Part shown: positions 54,021-64,000 of the stretch, piece after piece
How positions within the stretch are numbered: position 1 is the stretch's first letter
Layout: the number at the start of each line of letters is the position of its first letter
Notes under the pieces: model-generated
Seen by the model: the letters and a program-made list of their open reading frames with translations, nothing else
What the model was told of the DNA's origin: nothing
Database searches by the model: none
Program-made: the position numbers and the translations under genes
DNA from: Priestia megaterium
GTDB lineage: Bacteria; Bacillota; Bacilli; Bacillales; Bacillaceae_H
Direction: 5' to 3'
Length of the DNA: 64,000 nucleotides
Assembly: GCF_009497655.1 (NCBI RefSeq)
Contig: NZ_CP023317.1
Location: forward strand, 4,963,196 to 5,027,195

Positions 54021-54054
54021 AAAAGGTTGTCCTAAAACTAGGACAACCTTTTTT
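54019..54054. terminator. Bidirectional terminator between yyaC and parB
   Basis: AAAAAAGGTTGTCCTA / TAGGACAACCTTTTTT, 16-bp perfect stem between convergent stops. Confidence 0.9.
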
Positions 54055-54922
54055 ATACAGAAGATTTATTGGTCTGAGAAAGATCATTAAATAATTCAAG
54101 AAGACGGTTTAAATCTTCTTTAGAGAAAAATTCGATTTCAATTTTTCCTTTTTTCTTGCTTTGTGTAATATGAACGGAGGTACCAAAGCGCTCACGGAGC
54201 TGTGTTTCACTTTGTTTTATGAATAAATCTTTATCTTTTTTGGTTTTTGATGTTTCACGTGGAACGGCTTTATTTAAGTGAGCAATATAAGCCTCTAGCT
54301 GTCTGACATTTAATTGTTCCTTGCGTATTTTTTCAACTACTTTAGGTAGAAGAGCTTTATTTTTTAAACCGACTAGCGTACGCCCGTGTCCCATAGACAA
54401 TTCATTAGTAGAAATGAGGGTTTGAATTTCCTCAGGCAGTTGCAAGAGGCGAACATAGTTAGCAATATGAGGTCGGCTTTTTCCTAGTCGTGTAGCAAGT
54501 TGCTCCTGTGTCATATCGAGCTTATCCATAAGCAATTGATAAGCGGTTGCTTCTTCAATTGGCGTCAAATCTTCACGCTGTAAATTCTCCAACAAAGCTA
54601 GTTCCATCATTTGCTTTTCTGAAAAGTCTTTTATAATGACAGGAACAGTAGCAAGGTCAGCTTCTTTAGCAGCTCTAAATCGTCTTTCACCCGCTAAGAT
54701 TTCATAGCCTTTAATGCTTTTGCGAGCTACAATAGGCTGTAAAATGCCATGATGTAAAATGGATTGCTTTAACTCATTAATTGCTTCTTTATTAAACGTT
54801 TTACGTGGTTGATAGGGGTTGGGTCTAAGTTCGTGAATAGCAACTTCCTGAATTGAATCATCAGCCTGTGCATCTAAGCCTGAAAATAAGGCATTAATTC
54901 CTTTCCCTAATCCTTTCGCCAT
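54053..54922 (-). CDS. parB: Chromosome partitioning protein ParB (Spo0J)
   Basis: 289 residues. MAKGLGKGINALF binds ParA; the CTPase/ParB domain holds LRPNPYQPRKTF and GERRFRAAKEA; the HTH (TQEQLATRLGKSRPHIANYVRLLQLP) reads parS; the C-terminal dimer domain follows. ParB loads SMC at the origin and, with Soj, controls initiation and sporulation. Start overlaps parA by 29 bp. A parS site lies inside the gene, as in B. subtilis. Confidence 0.97.
   Translation of the reverse strand: MAKGLGKGINALFSGLDAQADDSIQEVAIHELRPNPYQPRKTFNKEAINELKQSILHHGILQPIVARKSIKGYEILAGERRFRAAKEADLATVPVIIKDFSEKQMMELALLENLQREDLTPIEEATAYQLLMDKLDMTQEQLATRLGKSRPHIANYVRLLQLPEEIQTLISTNELSMGHGRTLVGLKNKALLPKVVEKIRKEQLNVRQLEAYIAHLNKAVPRETSKTKKDKDLFIKQSETQLRERFGTSVHITQSKKKGKIEIEFFSKEDLNRLLELFNDLSQTNKSSV
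54251..54266. other. parS site within parB
   Basis: TGTTTCACGTGGAACG; its reverse complement CGTTCCACGTGAAACA differs from the B. subtilis spo0J-internal parS at one base. Confidence 0.85.
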
Positions 54923-55676
54923 TATAAATCACTTCCTTTGCAAGTTCCGTATAAACTGCGGCCCCTCTAGATCTTGCATCATATAAGATAATTGGTTCAC
55001 CATGACTAGGTGCTTCGCTCAAACGAACATTTCGAGGAATAATCGTTTGATAAACCCGATCCTGAAAGTACTTCTTCACTTCTGCTGTTACCTGGAGTCC
55101 CAAATTTGTGCGTGCGTCAAGCATAGTAAGCAATACACCTTCGATACGCAGTTGATTGTTCAAATGTTTTTGGACTAATCTAACGGTATTTAGCAATTGA
55201 CTTAATCCTTCAAGCGCATAATATTCACACTGTACAGGTATTAAAACAGAATCAGCTGCAGTTAACGCATTTAATGTCAGTAAACCAAGAGAAGGGGGAC
55301 AATCAATAATAACATAATCAAAGTGATCTTTCACCGTTTCTAAAGCTCTCTTAAGTCGAACTTCACGTGAAATAGTCGACACTAATTCAATTTCTGCACC
55401 AGCTAATTGAATGGTCGCGGGAATGATTGATAAATTTTCGACGGCTGTTGAACGCACAACGTTTTTGGCTTCCATATCTTCCACTACTACATTGTAAATA
55501 CATTCATCTACATCTGCTTTATCTATGCCAACTCCACTCGTAGCGTTACCCTGTGGATCTCCGTCTACAAGTAGAACCTTTTTTCCTTGTTCAGCTAAAC
55601 AAGCGCCTAAATTAACAGCGGTTGTTGTTTTTCCAACCCCGCCTTTTTGATTCGCAACTGCCACAATTTTCCCCAT
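54894..55676 (-). CDS. parA: Chromosome partitioning ATPase ParA (Soj)
   Basis: 260 residues from MGKIVAVANQKGGVGKTTTAVN (deviant Walker A), VLLVDGDPQGNAT, YVIIDCPPSLGLLTLNAL. It regulates DnaA at the origin and works with ParB in origin positioning. The start was placed at ATG 55676, which fits the family; the longer frame adds 32 unrelated residues. GGGTGA lies upstream. Confidence 0.96.
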   Translation of the reverse strand: MGKIVAVANQKGGVGKTTTAVNLGACLAEQGKKVLLVDGDPQGNATSGVGIDKADVDECIYNVVVEDMEAKNVVRSTAVENLSIIPATIQLAGAEIELVSTISREVRLKRALETVKDHFDYVIIDCPPSLGLLTLNALTAADSVLIPVQCEYYALEGLSQLLNTVRLVQKHLNNQLRIEGVLLTMLDARTNLGLQVTAEVKKYFQDRVYQTIIPRNVRLSEAPSHGEPIILYDARSRGAAVYTELAKEVIYNGERIRERN

Positions 55677-55756
55677 GTTGTCACCCACTTTCATTTCCAT
55701 CCCATTTGTCCAGACAGTTTTATTGTTCATTGAATTTTCTGACGAAAAACTTTGAT

Positions 55757-55790
55757 AAAAAAGCCTCATCAAAAAAAGATGAGGGCTATT
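55757..55790 (-). terminator. Terminator between noc and parA
   Basis: GCCTCATC / GATGAGGGC stem with an A-rich loop and TTTTTT after it on the minus strand. Confidence 0.7.
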
Positions 55791-55793
55791 TCT

Positions 55794-56669
55794 TTATTTT
55801 TTCGGAATCTTAATAGTAAACTGAAAATATTCATCAAACTCTTCTTCTTCTGTGTTTAATGAAATACCGCTGTCACTAACCATTGTCAACGATTGACGGA
55901 TTGTATTCATTGCGATACGCGTATCTTTACTAAACGCTTTTCTTTTTGCTTTTGGCTTTTTAACCTGCGTTTCTAACAATTTAACTACTCGATCTTCCGT
56001 TTGTTTTACATTTAATTGTTTTTCAATAATCTCAGCTAATACTTGAAGTTGTTTTTCTTGATTTTTGAGGGGAATGAGCGCTCTCGCATGTCGCTCTGTA
56101 ATCAATTTTTGTTTGATTGCTTCTTGTATTTCAACAGGAAGCTTTAACAAACGAAGCTTGTTTGCAATTGTGGATTGGCCTTTTCCTAAACGTTGAGCTA
56201 ATGCCTCTTGGGTAAGATTATGTAACTCAATTAACTTTGCGTAGGCTAGTGCTTCTTCGACAGCCGTTAGCTCTTCACGTTGTAAGTTTTCTATTAAAGC
56301 CACAGAGGCCGTTTCTGTATCGTTAAAATGTTTCACAATTGCAGGAACCGTATCCCATCCTAAGCTTTGTACAGCTCTCCACCGGCGTTCTCCAGCAATT
56401 AATTCGTATTCTTCGCCCTCAGTCGGTCGAACCACAATAGGTTGAATAATACCGTGTGTATGAATAGTAAGAGCTAGCTCTTCAATTTTTGCTTCATTAA
56501 ACACAGTACGCGGCTGATAACGATTCGGAATAATACTTGAAACCCTAATTTGTTTTACTTCATCTCTTAAAACTTTTTCGACATTTTCATCTTGGACAGT
56601 TTCAATCTCTACATGAATATCCTCATCTTTTTCTTTTAAATTAAAAAAACGTGAAAAAGCAGATTTCAT
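55794..56669 (-). CDS. noc: Nucleoid occlusion protein Noc
   Basis: 291 residues, a ParB paralogue. The N-terminal amphipathic segment [15 protein letters not shown] is the membrane-targeting sequence of Noc; then [25 protein letters not shown] and the [26 protein letters not shown], which in Noc reads NBS sites rather than parS. It prevents Z-ring assembly over the nucleoid. AAGGTGGTG precedes ATG. Confidence 0.95.
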   Translation of the reverse strand: MKSAFSRFFNLKEKDEDIHVEIETVQDENVEKVLRDEVKQIRVSSIIPNRYQPRTVFNEAKIEELALTIHTHGIIQPIVVRPTEGEEYELIAGERRWRAVQSLGWDTVPAIVKHFNDTETASVALIENLQREELTAVEEALAYAKLIELHNLTQEALAQRLGKGQSTIANKLRLLKLPVEIQEAIKQKLITERHARALIPLKNQEKQLQVLAEIIEKQLNVKQTEDRVVKLLETQVKKPKAKRKAFSKDTRIAMNTIRQSLTMVSDSGISLNTEEEEFDEYFQFTIKIPKK

Positions 56670-56751
56670 AGTCCCACACCACCTTCAGGAAAATCCCGCC
56701 TTAAACTAATTCGATGTTTTTTAATCATATCCTGCTTTCTAAACAGAAAAT

Positions 56752-56793
56752 ATAGAGAAGAAAATGTTTCATATGAAACATTTTCTTCTCTAT
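56752..56793. other. 42-bp perfect palindrome between rsmG and noc
   Basis: ATAGAGAAGAAAATGTTTCAT followed directly by its reverse complement. The centre TGTTTCATATGAAACA (56765-56780) equals parS except for the central CG being AT. The T-rich arms also allow a terminator-like hairpin for rsmG. Confidence 0.6.
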
Positions 56794-56804
56794 CTATTTA
56801 CCGC

Positions 56805-57521
56805 CTACTCTAATGGAAGCTTAACTGGGGTACCAGGTTTTCTAGGATATTTTTTAGGCGTTTTCTTTATTTTATCTATTAAAATAATGTAACGTTCACT
56901 TTGCTCCAAAGGCAATTGGAAATGTTCAATCGACTTCACTTTTCCACCTAATACTTGAAATGATTTTTCCCCATTTTTTAATTCCTCAGGGGCAGAAGCA
57001 CCTTTCATTGCTAAAAAGCGTCCTTGTTCTTTAACAAGCGGTAAGCAAAATTCATTAAGAACCGAGATACGTGCCACGGCTCTTGCTGTTACAAGATCGA
57101 ATGACTCGCGAATCGTTTCTTTTTTACCAAATGTTTCAGCTCGATCATGACATAGTGTGACATTGTCTAGTTCAAGCTCATTTACAAGATGCGTCAAAAA
57201 CGTAATACGCTTTTGTAACGAATCAACAATGGTTACATGCAAATGCGGGAAACAAATTTTGATCGGAATACTTGGAAATCCTGCTCCTGCCCCTACATCA
57301 CACATGGATTCAATTTCTGTAAAGTCTTGAAAAAAAGCAGCTGAAATAGAATCGTAAAAATGCTTTTCATACACTTCACCGTGATCAGTGATAGCAGTTA
57401 AATTCATTTTTTCGTTCCATTCCACTAAAACTTGATAATACTTTTCAAATTGATTCAGCTGTTTAGAAGAAAGAGAAATTCCCTTTTCTTCTAATAGCTG
57501 TTGAAACTGTTGAATATTCAT
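56805..57521 (-). CDS. rsmG: 16S rRNA (guanine-527-N7)-methyltransferase
   Basis: 238 residues. [20 protein letters not shown] and [36 protein letters not shown] form the SAM site, and [11 protein letters not shown] the catalytic region. Loss in bacteria gives low-level streptomycin resistance (family knowledge). 30 bp from mnmG in the same direction; AAAGGG before ATG. Confidence 0.97.
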   Translation of the reverse strand: MNIQQFQQLLEEKGISLSSKQLNQFEKYYQVLVEWNEKMNLTAITDHGEVYEKHFYDSISAAFFQDFTEIESMCDVGAGAGFPSIPIKICFPHLHVTIVDSLQKRITFLTHLVNELELDNVTLCHDRAETFGKKETIRESFDLVTARAVARISVLNEFCLPLVKEQGRFLAMKGASAPEELKNGEKSFQVLGGKVKSIEHFQLPLEQSERYIILIDKIKKTPKKYPRKPGTPVKLPLE

Positions 57522-57551
57522 TGAGTTTCCCTTTCTTCGCGCCTAAGAGTT

Positions 57552-59441
57552 TTAATCATTTGATACTTTAGCGATGCGCCCTTGTTCAATATAAACAAGC
57601 AAGATTGAAATATCAGCTGGGTTGACTCCAGAAATACGTGAAGCTTGCGCTACCGTTAGTGGACGCACTTGGTTTAATTTTTGACGGGCTTCTGTAGCTA
57701 AACCGTTAATTGCATCATAATCGATATAATCAGGAATCTTTTTGTTTTCTAACTTCTTCAAGCGTTCAACTTGTTGAAGTGATTTCTGAATATACCCTTC
57801 GTATTTCACCTGAATTTCTACTTGTTCAGCTACTTCAGGATCTACCGTCTCATCCGCTGGTGCTAATTGATGAATATGAGTATACGTCATTTCAGGGCGG
57901 CGAAGTAAATCTGTCGCACGAATGCCATCTTTTAATTCGCTGCCGCCAGCTTCTTTAATCAGTTGTTGAACAGCTTCATTCGGCTTAATAATAAAAGAGA
58001 AAAGACGTTTCTTCTCTTGCTCGATTTCCGCTTTCTTTTGTTCAAATTTAGCATAGCGCTCATCGCTGATTAATCCTAGTTCACGACCAATTTCAGTGAG
58101 GCGTAAATCAGCGTTGTCGTGACGAAGCAATAAACGATATTCTGCACGCGATGTTAGCAGACGATACGGTTCATTTGTTCCTTTTGTTACTAAATCATCC
58201 ACCAATACACCGATGTAAGCATCAGAACGTCCTAAGATGACTTCTTCTTGTTCCAGCGCTCTTCTTCCCGCGTTAATTCCGGCAAGAAGACCTTGGCCTG
58301 CAGCTTCTTCATAACCAGACGTTCCGTTAATTTGTCCAGCCGTATAAAGATTTTTAATTTTCTTCGTTTCCAGCGTTGGCCATAACTGAGTCGGAACAAT
58401 TGCATCATATTCAATAGCATAGCCCGCACGCATCATTTGGACTTTTTCAAGACCAGGAATTGTTGCAAGCATTTGACGCTGTACGTGCTCAGGAAGGCTT
58501 GTTGATAGTCCTTGAACATACACTTCTTGCGTATTTCGTCCTTCTGGCTCTAAGAAAATTTGGTGACGCGGTTTATCATTAAAGCGCACAACCTTATCTT
58601 CAATAGATGGACAGTAGCGTGGTCCAGTACCTTTAATCATCCCAGAATACATAGGGGATAAGTGGAGGTTGTCATCAATAATTTGATGCGTTTGTTCACT
58701 TGTATATGTTAACCAGCAAGGCAATTGATCTGTAATGTACTGTGTTGTTTCATATGAGAAAGCACGAGGCACATCATCCCCAGGCTGAATCTCCGTTTTG
58801 CTGTAATCGATAGTTGAGCTATTAACACGAGGTGGAGTTCCTGTTTTAAAACGGACCATGTCCAGTCCTAACTCCTCTAAGTGTTCAGAAAGCTTAATAG
58901 CCGGTTGTTGATTGTTAGGACCGCTTGAGTATTTTAGTTCACCTAAAATAATTTCCCCGCGTAAGAATGTTCCTGTCGTAATAACAACTGTTTTAGCTTT
59001 ATACACAGCTCCCGTTTGAGTGACAACACCTGTACATACACCGTCTTCTACGATTAACTGTTCTACCATGCCTTGCATAAGGGTTAGGTTTTCTTCATTT
59101 TCTAACGTTTTTTTCATTTCATGCTGATAAGCAAATTTATCTGCTTGAGCTCTAAGTGCTCGAACAGCCGGACCTTTTCCTGTGTTTAACATTCTCATTT
59201 GAATATGAGTTTTATCGATATTTCTACCCATTTCTCCGCCAAGAGCATCAATTTCACGTACGACAATACCTTTTGCAGGACCACCTACAGAAGGATTGCA
59301 GGGCATAAACGCCACCATGTCTAAGTTGATGGTCAACGTTAACGTTTTAGCACCCATACGCGCAGAAGCAAGCGCCGCTTCACATCCTGCATGACCTGCT
59401 CCAATGACAATAACATCATATTGTCCACCTTCATATTGCAT
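57552..59441 (-). CDS. mnmG: tRNA uridine-5-carboxymethylaminomethyl modification enzyme MnmG (GidA)
   Basis: 629 residues. FAD Rossmann motif [53 protein letters not shown] with catalytic Cys, and [26 protein letters not shown]. With MnmE it modifies U34 of certain tRNAs. AAAGGAGG before ATG. Second of the mnmE-mnmG-rsmG run. Confidence 0.98.
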   Translation of the reverse strand: MQYEGGQYDVIVIGAGHAGCEAALASARMGAKTLTLTINLDMVAFMPCNPSVGGPAKGIVVREIDALGGEMGRNIDKTHIQMRMLNTGKGPAVRALRAQADKFAYQHEMKKTLENEENLTLMQGMVEQLIVEDGVCTGVVTQTGAVYKAKTVVITTGTFLRGEIILGELKYSSGPNNQQPAIKLSEHLEELGLDMVRFKTGTPPRVNSSTIDYSKTEIQPGDDVPRAFSYETTQYITDQLPCWLTYTSEQTHQIIDDNLHLSPMYSGMIKGTGPRYCPSIEDKVVRFNDKPRHQIFLEPEGRNTQEVYVQGLSTSLPEHVQRQMLATIPGLEKVQMMRAGYAIEYDAIVPTQLWPTLETKKIKNLYTAGQINGTSGYEEAAGQGLLAGINAGRRALEQEEVILGRSDAYIGVLVDDLVTKGTNEPYRLLTSRAEYRLLLRHDNADLRLTEIGRELGLISDERYAKFEQKKAEIEQEKKRLFSFIIKPNEAVQQLIKEAGGSELKDGIRATDLLRRPEMTYTHIHQLAPADETVDPEVAEQVEIQVKYEGYIQKSLQQVERLKKLENKKIPDYIDYDAINGLATEARQKLNQVRPLTVAQASRISGVNPADISILLVYIEQGRIAKVSND

Positions 59442-59463
59442 AATAGTAGCCTCCTTTAATAAT

Positions 59464-60852
59464 CTATTTTCCTAAACAGAATTGAGAGAACAACTGATCA
59501 ATTAAGCTTTCGTGAACAGCATCACCAATAATTTCACCTAATAGTTCCCACGTTCTTGTTAAATCAATTTGGACAATATCGATTGGAACACCACTTTCAA
59601 TACCTGTGATGGCCTCATCGATAGCTCCTCTTGCTTGCGTTAAAAGCGCAATATGTCTCGTATTAGATAAATATGTTAAATCTTGAGATTCAATTGTTCC
59701 TTCAAAGAAAAGAGCTGCGATTGCTTCTTCAAGCTGATCCACTCCTTGTTCTTGAAGAAGCGAAGTCGTCACTACTGGATGATCACCAGCAAATTGCTGC
59801 ACTTCCTCTAGATTAATTTTTTGCTCAAGATCTGTTTTATTCACAATGACAATAACGTCCATGCCTTCTACAGCTTCAAATAGCTTTTTATCTTCGTCCG
59901 TTAATTCTTCATTGAAATTCAACACAAGCAAAATTAAATCCGCTTCTTTCAAATACTGACGGGAGCGTTCCACACCAATTCGTTCTACAATATCTTCTGT
60001 TTCACGAATTCCAGCTGTATCAACTAATCGTAGAGGAACTCCTCGCACATTAACGTACTCTTCGATCACATCTCGCGTCGTTCCAGGAATGTCTGTGACA
60101 ATAGCCTTTGCATCTTGCACTAAACTATTTAGAAGAGAAGATTTCCCTACATTAGGACGTCCAATAATAACCGTAGCTAATCCTTCTCTTAAAATTTTCC
60201 CTTGATGAGAGGTTTGAAGAAGCTTATCAATTTCTTGGCGTACATTTGAAGCTTTTTCGATCAACACTTGGTGAGTCATTTCCTCTACATCGTCATATTC
60301 TGGATAGTCAATGTTCACCTCTACATGGGCAAGTGTTTCGAGAATTTCCTGGCGTAAATGACGTACTAGCTTGGACAAACGCCCTTCCATTTGGCCAATT
60401 GCCATATTCATCGCTTTATCTGTTTTGGCACGAATTAAATCCATTACAGCTTCTGCTTGTGATAAGTCTACTCGACCATTTAAAAATGCTCGTTTTGTAA
60501 ACTCACCTGGCTCGGCTAAACGGGCACCATTTGCAATAACTAACTGCAGCACACGATTAACGGATACAATTCCTCCGTGACAGTTAATTTCAATAATGTC
60601 TTCTCTAGTAAATGTCTTAGGACCTTTCATAATGGAAAGCATCACTTCTTCAACGACTTGCTCCGTCTTGGGATCTACGATATGACCGTAGTGAATAGTA
60701 TGAGAAGCCACGTCTGTTAATCGTTTATTCGAAACGCTTTTAAAGATACGATCTGCAATCGTAATTGCTTCTTCACCACTCAGGCGGACGATGGCAATAG
60801 CTCCTTCTCCCATTGGTGTAGAAATGGCCGCAATTGTATCAAAATCTAGCAC
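59464..60852 (-). CDS. mnmE: tRNA modification GTPase MnmE (TrmE)
   Basis: 462 residues. N-terminal folate-binding domain ([22 protein letters not shown]), helical domain, inserted G domain ([33 protein letters not shown]) and the C-terminal CFGK-type motif FCLGK. Partner of MnmG. The start is probably GTG 60852 (MLDFDTIAA) with GAGGTG 6 bp upstream; the frame also opens at a GTG three codons earlier. Confidence 0.96.
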   Translation of the reverse strand: MLDFDTIAAISTPMGEGAIAIVRLSGEEAITIADRIFKSVSNKRLTDVASHTIHYGHIVDPKTEQVVEEVMLSIMKGPKTFTREDIIEINCHGGIVSVNRVLQLVIANGARLAEPGEFTKRAFLNGRVDLSQAEAVMDLIRAKTDKAMNMAIGQMEGRLSKLVRHLRQEILETLAHVEVNIDYPEYDDVEEMTHQVLIEKASNVRQEIDKLLQTSHQGKILREGLATVIIGRPNVGKSSLLNSLVQDAKAIVTDIPGTTRDVIEEYVNVRGVPLRLVDTAGIRETEDIVERIGVERSRQYLKEADLILLVLNFNEELTDEDKKLFEAVEGMDVIVIVNKTDLEQKINLEEVQQFAGDHPVVTTSLLQEQGVDQLEEAIAALFFEGTIESQDLTYLSNTRHIALLTQARGAIDEAITGIESGVPIDIVQIDLTRTWELLGEIIGDAVHESLIDQLFSQFCLGK

Positions 60853-61025
60853 CAACTTCACCTCATTTCATTTTATAAACCTTTTATTTTAAACGATGTT
60901 ATATACTATCATCGTTAACAATTTTCTACGAACAAAAACATCTATTTTAAGGCCCGTGATTTGTACGAACCAAATAAATAGAATACCACAATTCACCGAT
61001 TTGGAACATCTCTAACGTTCTTCTG

Positions 61026-61085
61026 TTATGCACAGCAAGAAAAACAGGCAGTATGTACTATTTTAACTTATCCACATGTGAATAA
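61026..61085. other. DnaA boxes between jag and mnmE
   Basis: TTATGCACA (61026-61034), TTATCCACA (61068-61076) and, on the minus strand, TTATTCACA (61077-61085) all fit TTATNCACA. The last two are adjacent in opposite orientation. The rest of this 308-bp gap holds only the mnmE promoter region. Confidence 0.6.
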
Positions 61086-61138
61086 CAACGTATGCATCTT
61101 GTTTTTTTTGAACGCTGGATCGATAAAAATAAGCACAT

Positions 61139-61172
61139 AAAAAAGCACTAGCTTATTTTGCTAGTGCTTTTT
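61139..61172 (-). terminator. Terminator of the rnpA-yidC-jag unit
   Basis: AAAAAAGCACTAGC / GCTAGTGCTTTTT; the stop codon of jag lies within the right arm. Confidence 0.85.
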
Positions 61173-61790
61173 GGCAACTGGCTGAACCAAAATACTTCTT
61201 TTGGGTTCTTTGCCAACGGATTGTGTCTCAACTAAAGAATTTTTAGCTAACGCTTGGTGAATCATTTTTCTTTCATGGGAAGGCATTGGTTCTAGTTGAA
61301 CAGATCGATTCGTTTTAATCGCCTGATTAGCTATTTTTAATGCCAGTTTTTCGACCATTTCTTTTCGTTTTTCCCGGTAGCCTTCTGGATTTAAGACAAC
61401 ATTTAAAAATTGCTGACTGTATCGATTAGCTACCAATTGTGTGAGAAGCTGGAGCGCATTGAGGGTTTGTCCATGTTTTCCAATCAACATTCCCGCTGAA
61501 TCGCTACTAATCTCAATTATGCAGTTTCTGGAGGTTTTTTTGACGTTCGTATGAATCGAAATCCCCATTTCACGGCTAACATTTGTAATAAAATGAACCG
61601 CTTCCTCTACAGGGTCAACTATTTTTGTAACTTTTACAACTGCGGGTTTTCCCTTAAAGATTCCTAAAAATCCTTTTTTACCTGGTTCAATTATTTCTAC
61701 ATTTGTTTGATTTCGCTCTACTTCTAAAGCATTTAATGCTTCTTGAACAGCAGCTTCAATCGTCTGGGCCGTAATTGTGATTTCGTTCAT
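61161..61790 (-). CDS. jag: RNA-binding protein Jag (KhpB, SpoIIIJ-associated)
   Basis: 209 residues. Jag_N domain ([36 protein letters not shown]), KH domain ([17 protein letters not shown]) and R3H domain ([13 protein letters not shown]). It binds RNA with KhpA and influences cell envelope growth. The ATG overlaps the TGA of yidC, so the two are coupled. Confidence 0.96.
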   Translation of the reverse strand: MNEITITAQTIEAAVQEALNALEVERNQTNVEIIEPGKKGFLGIFKGKPAVVKVTKIVDPVEEAVHFITNVSREMGISIHTNVKKTSRNCIIEISSDSAGMLIGKHGQTLNALQLLTQLVANRYSQQFLNVVLNPEGYREKRKEMVEKLALKIANQAIKTNRSVQLEPMPSHERKMIHQALAKNSLVETQSVGKEPKRSILVQPVAKKH

Positions 61791-62551
61791 TTTTTAACCC
61801 CTTCAATATTCGCTTGTTTTAAGTCTGGCCCTTTAATGAAGTAGGTTTGAATAATCATAAATAGATTTCCCACTACCCAATAAAGAGATAAGGCGGCTGG
61901 AAAATTGATTGCAAAAACCACAATCATGATCGGCATAATCCAAAGCATCATAGCCATTTGAGGATTTTGATTTGCATTTCCGGCCATCATCATCTTTTGC
62001 TGAATAAACGTTGTGATTCCTGCGACAATTGGTAAGATAAATAGCGGATCACGCGCACCTAAATCAAACCATAAAAAGCTGTTGTTTGCGATTTCCGAAG
62101 TTCGTGTAATCGCGTGGAAAATCCCAATAAGAATGGGCATTTGAATTAGAATTGGGAAGCACCCAGCTAAAGGATTTACTCCGTAAGTTTGGAATAATGC
62201 CATCGTTTCTTTCTGCAATTGCTGCTGCGTCTGGGCATCTTTTGAACTGTACTTCTCCTTTAACTTCTGCATTTCGGGCTGAAGCATCTGCATTGCTTTC
62301 GTGTTTCTCATCTGTTTGATCATAAGCGGTAGAATAAGTAAGCGAATCAGGATCGTGACAACGATGATCGCAACTCCATAGCTTTTAAATACCTCCGCCA
62401 GATACGTGATGACTAATGACAGCGGATACACAACATACTCATTCCAAAAACCTTTACTATCATCTGTAATAGGTTGGTTCATTTCCGTACAACCCGCTAA
62501 AACAGTTAATAGAAAGATAAGCGTTATCCCTAAAAACAACTTCTTCTTCAC
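61787..62551 (-). CDS. spoIIIJ: Membrane protein insertase YidC1 (SpoIIIJ)
   Basis: 254 residues. Lipoprotein signal with lipobox LAGC (Cys20), then five membrane helices of the YidC/Oxa1 fold (conserved Arg in [34 protein letters not shown]). It inserts membrane proteins and is needed for sporulation stage III. The start codon is GTG with GGAGG upstream. Confidence 0.96.
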   Translation of the reverse strand: MKKKLFLGITLIFLLTVLAGCTEMNQPITDDSKGFWNEYVVYPLSLVITYLAEVFKSYGVAIIVVTILIRLLILPLMIKQMRNTKAMQMLQPEMQKLKEKYSSKDAQTQQQLQKETMALFQTYGVNPLAGCFPILIQMPILIGIFHAITRTSEIANNSFLWFDLGARDPLFILPIVAGITTFIQQKMMMAGNANQNPQMAMMLWIMPIMIVVFAINFPAALSLYWVVGNLFMIIQTYFIKGPDLKQANIEGVKK

Positions 62552-62666
62552 CTGTTTTTCCTCCTTCTACATGTTCACCTTTCAATTCTGAAAGTGCGTC
62601 AAAATCCATTATATAAGGATGCGGTAGAAAAACAACAGCTATTAAAGGCTTTTCTTCTATTGTTTA

Positions 62667-63020
62667 TTAATCGTTTTGTCTATGTGTAAGTAATTTGCCA
62701 CGCTTAAAGACATGCTGCAAACTGCTTTTAATTTCTTCATAGCTCATTGTTGCAGCAGGCTGCCTTGCAATTACAATATAATCTTTGTCTTGCTTTAAAT
62801 ACGGTGTGAATTCAAACATAATTTGTTTAGCAAGGCGCTTAACTCGATTACGAGTTACGGCATTTCCAATCTTTTTGCCCACGGAGAATCCTACGCGGAA
62901 ATGTTCTTGATCCGGTTTGTCTAGAACATACAAGACAAATTGGCGATTCGCTACGGACTTGCCCTTTTTAAAAACGGTTTGAAATTCATCATTCTTTTTT
63001 ATACGATATCTTTTTTTCAT
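62667..63020 (-). CDS. rnpA: Ribonuclease P protein component
   Basis: 117 residues from [17 protein letters not shown]. The RNR signature [17 protein letters not shown] is present. It assists the RNase P RNA in tRNA 5' maturation. ATG 63020 has CAGGAG 9 bp upstream; a TTG three codons earlier also opens the frame. Downstream of rpmH and separated from it by a terminator. Confidence 0.97.
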   Translation of the reverse strand: MKKRYRIKKNDEFQTVFKKGKSVANRQFVLYVLDKPDQEHFRVGFSVGKKIGNAVTRNRVKRLAKQIMFEFTPYLKQDKDYIVIARQPAATMSYEEIKSSLQHVFKRGKLLTHRQND

Positions 63021-63102
63021 TTTTAACAACTCCTGCCCTTTTTCAGGTCATGCTTTTATGTAGTCCCTACAGGAACAGAGGTGATTTTAGCCTTAGAAAG
63101 CG

Positions 63103-63129
63103 AAAAAAGACCACTGGCGTCAGTGGTCT
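63103..63129 (-). terminator. Terminator/attenuator between rpmH and rnpA
   Basis: AGACCACTG (63109-63117) / CAGTGGTCT (63121-63129), three-base loop, TTTTTT on the minus strand. It should cut or attenuate transcription from rpmH into rnpA. Confidence 0.8.
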
Positions 63130-63130
63130 A

Positions 63131-63265
63131 TTATGCTGATAATACTTTTCTTCCTTTACGACGACGACGAGCTAAAACTTTACGTCCATTCGCTGAGCTC
63201 ATACGAGCGCGGAAACCGTGTACTTTACTGTGCTTACGTTTGTTTGGTTGGTAAGTTCTTTTCAT
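63131..63265 (-). CDS. rpmH: Large ribosomal subunit protein bL34
   Basis: 44 residues: [20 protein letters not shown] followed by an Arg/Lys-rich tail ending KVLSA. Standard length. GAGGAGGTG precedes ATG. It is the last minus-strand gene before the origin and diverges from dnaA. Confidence 0.98.
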   Translation of the reverse strand: MKRTYQPNKRKHSKVHGFRARMSSANGRKVLARRRRKGRKVLSA

Positions 63266-63596
63266 CTATAAACACCTCCTCGAGGAATAACTGAAAAAGA
63301 CAGTCCTTGCAATTATAATGAAAAGACTAAGAAGATGTCAATGTTATTTAAAAAATAAAATTTTCAATCTCTTGGTTTCATTATCTGTTTTACTCAATCT
63401 TCTTCATTCTAATATCTTTATAACCCAATTGTCTATACCTAATCAATAAAATTCATTGATTTATTAAAGAAAAAATTTTTCCTTTTCATCTCTTTTTCTT
63501 TCTCTACCAGCTGCGATCGCATCGTTACTGAACAAAACTACAACAATAAATGTTATAAAAAGCCTCTTTTTTATTCAAATTCTTCTCTTAAACCTT

Positions 63597-63859
63597 TGTG
63601 GATAAGTTTTTTCGACATTTTTCTACTTTTCCATTTCTTATCGACAACTCATGCACACTATCTTGTGTTGTGGAAAACTTTTCTCCACAAGGTGTAGTGA
63701 TTGTGGATAAGTTTCGAAAATTCATTGCATCATGCCGAATTCTTTGATATTATATTTTTGTTTTCACTCTTAATTACTTTTCCACAGTTGGTTTTTATCC
63801 ACAAACTGTGGACAACTTGTGGACATCATTTCCACTATCACTGTATAAAGTTATCCACA
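63597..63859. other. oriC: dnaA-upstream oriC region: DnaA-box cluster
   Basis: Perfect TTATCCACA boxes occur at 63597-63605 and 63702-63710 (minus) and 63795-63803 and 63851-63859 (plus). One-mismatch boxes lie at 63638, 63669, 63681, 63778 and 63807. This is the part of the bipartite Bacillus origin that precedes dnaA; the unwinding element between dnaA and dnaN is beyond the window. The AT-rich 63266-63596 holds the rpmH promoter region and nothing else recognised. Confidence 0.9.
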
Positions 63860-63871
63860 CCATGTGGAATC

Positions 63872-63899
63872 TGTCGAATAGTCGGCTTTCTTCTATAAT
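63872..63899 (+). promoter_or_regulatory. Probable dnaA promoter
   Basis: TATAAT at 63894-63899 with a weak -35 near 63872 (TGTCGA), immediately after the last DnaA box and pointing to the right edge. Autoregulation of dnaA by these boxes is established in B. subtilis. Confidence 0.5.
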
Positions 63900-64000
63900 A
63901 TATATTTACCCACATAATAGCAATTGTATAAATATAAATTTTTTATGCATAAGGTTTTGTACAGGTTGTACAAGGGTTGTACAAAGCGCATGAAAACTAG

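Noticed and set aside
55359..55374. TTCACGTGAA core inside parA as a further parS
   Set aside because: Only 12 of 16 positions match; the flanking bases important for ParB recognition differ.
1..64000. CRISPR arrays, insertion sequences, prophage or rRNA genes
   Set aside because: No regularly spaced direct repeats of CRISPR type, transposase frames, phage genes or rRNA sequence were seen in either strand.

Overview
The window reads as a low-GC Firmicute of the Bacillus/Priestia group. The gene order from about 33 kb to the right edge is the classical left flank of a Bacillus origin: rlmH, htrC, walJ-yycI-yycH-walK-walR, a four-tRNA cluster, purA, dnaB(C), rplI, gdpP, yybS, rpsR, ssb, rpsF, ychF, parB, parA, noc, rsmG, mnmG, mnmE, jag, yidC, rnpA, rpmH, then DnaA boxes upstream of a dnaA gene that starts beyond the window. 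Codon use, strong AGGAGG-type ribosome sites and accessory genes fit Priestia (Bacillus) megaterium best; that species call is inference, not proof. Nearly all origin-proximal genes lie on the minus strand, so they are transcribed away from oriC together with the fork.

Layout. 0-3 kb: a 5'-truncated O-antigen-polymerase-like membrane protein and a cation/proton antiporter with a C-terminal RCK-like domain. 3-9 kb: cydABCD (cytochrome bd oxidase and its ABC assembly exporter), preceded by a perfect 19-bp inverted repeat. 9-10.4 kb: a two-gene ThrE-type threonine/serine exporter. 10.5-14 kb: LacI regulator, esterase and sugar porter. 14-14.3 kb: a dispersed-repeat-like element. 14.3-16.4 kb: proBA. 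16.6-20.5 kb: cstA with a cre site, katA with a perfect PerR box, and a 40-residue zinc-ribbon miniprotein. 20.5-25.3 kb: a histidine kinase remnant, a cytoplasmic alpha-amylase, a dicarboxylate transporter and an RlmI-like methyltransferase. 25.5-32.1 kb: a two-component system (YkoGH-like) flanked by two secreted PepSY-repeat proteins and a PhoX-type phosphatase. 32.5-33.5 kb: a dihydrouridine synthase. 33.6-64 kb: the conserved origin-flanking core.

The most interesting unit is at 25.5-30.2 kb. The response regulator promoter and both PepSY gene promoters each carry four heptamers (TTTCAGC-like) spaced exactly 11 bp, each tract ending 7-9 bp before a CATAAT/CATAGT -10. This predicts one small self-regulated regulon in which the kinase, regulator and two repetitive Cys/His-bearing exported proteins act together. 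Other chromosome-scale signals are three near-consensus parS sites, a DnaA-box cluster beside rlmH, further DnaA boxes between jag and mnmE, and the dnaA-proximal oriC boxes at the right edge. All functional statements rest on motif and family recognition by eye; no database search was run.
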